Assembly: GCA_035939575.1 (NCBI GenBank)
Contig: DASZFS010000145.1
Location: 1-22,562, forward strand
Length of the DNA: 22,562 nt
Origin: DATKHR01 sp035939575
GTDB lineage: Bacteria > Acidobacteriota > Vicinamibacteria > Vicinamibacterales > CAVVIG01
Direction of reading: 5' to 3'
This document shows, piece by piece, positions 22,348 through 22,562 of the stretch (within the stretch, counting starts at the first letter, position 1; every line of letters starts with the position of its first letter). The notes under the pieces are model-generated. The model had not been told where the DNA came from. It saw nothing but the letters and a program-made list of their open reading frames with translations, and did no database searches. Position numbers and translations under genes: made by a program.

Positions 22348-22562
22348 TCAGCGCGACCGGGCAACGTTGACCACCGCGGCGAAGATCAACACCGGGCCGG
22401 CGACCGCCCAGCCGCGGACGTCGCGCACGTGCGCCGTCAGGCCGGCGTGGCTGGCCAGGGCGTGCAGCGCGAGCAAGCCAGCCGTCTGCGTGAGCGGGAG
22501 AAGCACGAACCCGGTGAGAAAGCGCTTCCAGCCAGCGGCCACCAGCAGCCCGTGGTGAAAGG
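22348..22562 (-). CDS. C-terminal part of a membrane protein (cut by window edge)
   Basis: The frame is open from the right edge to TGA at 22348-22350. The visible 70 or so residues include FHHGLLVAAGWKRFLTGFVL and two hydrophobic helices (LPLTQTAGLLALHALASHAG; GWAVAGPVLIFAAVVNVA). It looks like the membrane tail of a larger protein, possibly a glycosyltransferase partner of the next gene. A GTG at 22542 could start a 64-residue protein, but the frame stays open to the edge, so truncation is more likely. It ends 1 nt before the proposed start of the next gene, and so belongs to that operon. Confidence 0.6.
   Translation of the reverse strand, partial: FHHGLLVAAGWKRFLTGFVLLPLTQTAGLLALHALASHAGLTAHVRDVRGWAVAGPVLIFAAVVNVARSR

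Overview
The window is GC-rich, densely coded chromosomal DNA with no rRNA, tRNA, CRISPR array, insertion sequence or phage gene that I can see. The gene set (carbohydrate-binding-9/DUF5916 outer-membrane protein, long amidohydrolase with an extra N-terminal region, MacA/MacB-type exporter, DUF1259 protein, two-component system, many small exported proteins) best fits a soil or sediment Acidobacteriota of the Vicinamibacteria type. That placement is inference from gene content only.

Left block (1-2819): the N-terminus of a TolC/CzcC-type outer-membrane efflux protein runs off the left edge. Upstream of it lies a His-rich exported protein. Divergent from these are a His/Cys-rich exported protein and a 437-residue predicted outer-membrane beta-barrel with Met-rich ends. 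Together they look like a copper/silver-type metal-handling module.

Central minus-strand block (10060 down to 2835): response regulator, sensor kinase, tandem-domain DUF1259 protein, YncE-like beta-propeller, MacA-type adaptor, MacB-type permease and a small exported protein. Junctions are tight except for gaps of 146 bp before the DUF1259 gene and 96 bp before the adaptor gene. No ATPase gene accompanies the permease. Divergent from the regulator, on the plus strand, are a CBM9/DUF5916 outer-membrane protein and a secreted amidohydrolase. The divergent control region holds four short half-sites at exact 11-bp steps. A related 11-bp direct repeat precedes the DUF1259 gene, so the regulator may control both sides.

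Right-centre (14540-19512): a gene for an SRPBCC/SnoaL-like fusion (strong ribosome site, GTG start) followed by a second SRPBCC protein; a membrane-anchored helical protein divergent from a Cupin_6-type AraC regulator; a CsbD stress protein; a small zinc-ribbon protein; and a pair of small overlapping genes.

Right edge (19519-22562): a minus-strand operon with the C-terminus of a membrane protein, a large multi-pass GT-C/YfhO-like membrane protein, and a class I methyltransferase that appears to start at CTG in a CTGA stop/start overlap. This looks like part of a surface-glycan locus.

Start sites were re-chosen from ribosome-binding sites and signal peptides wherever the longest open frame was implausible.
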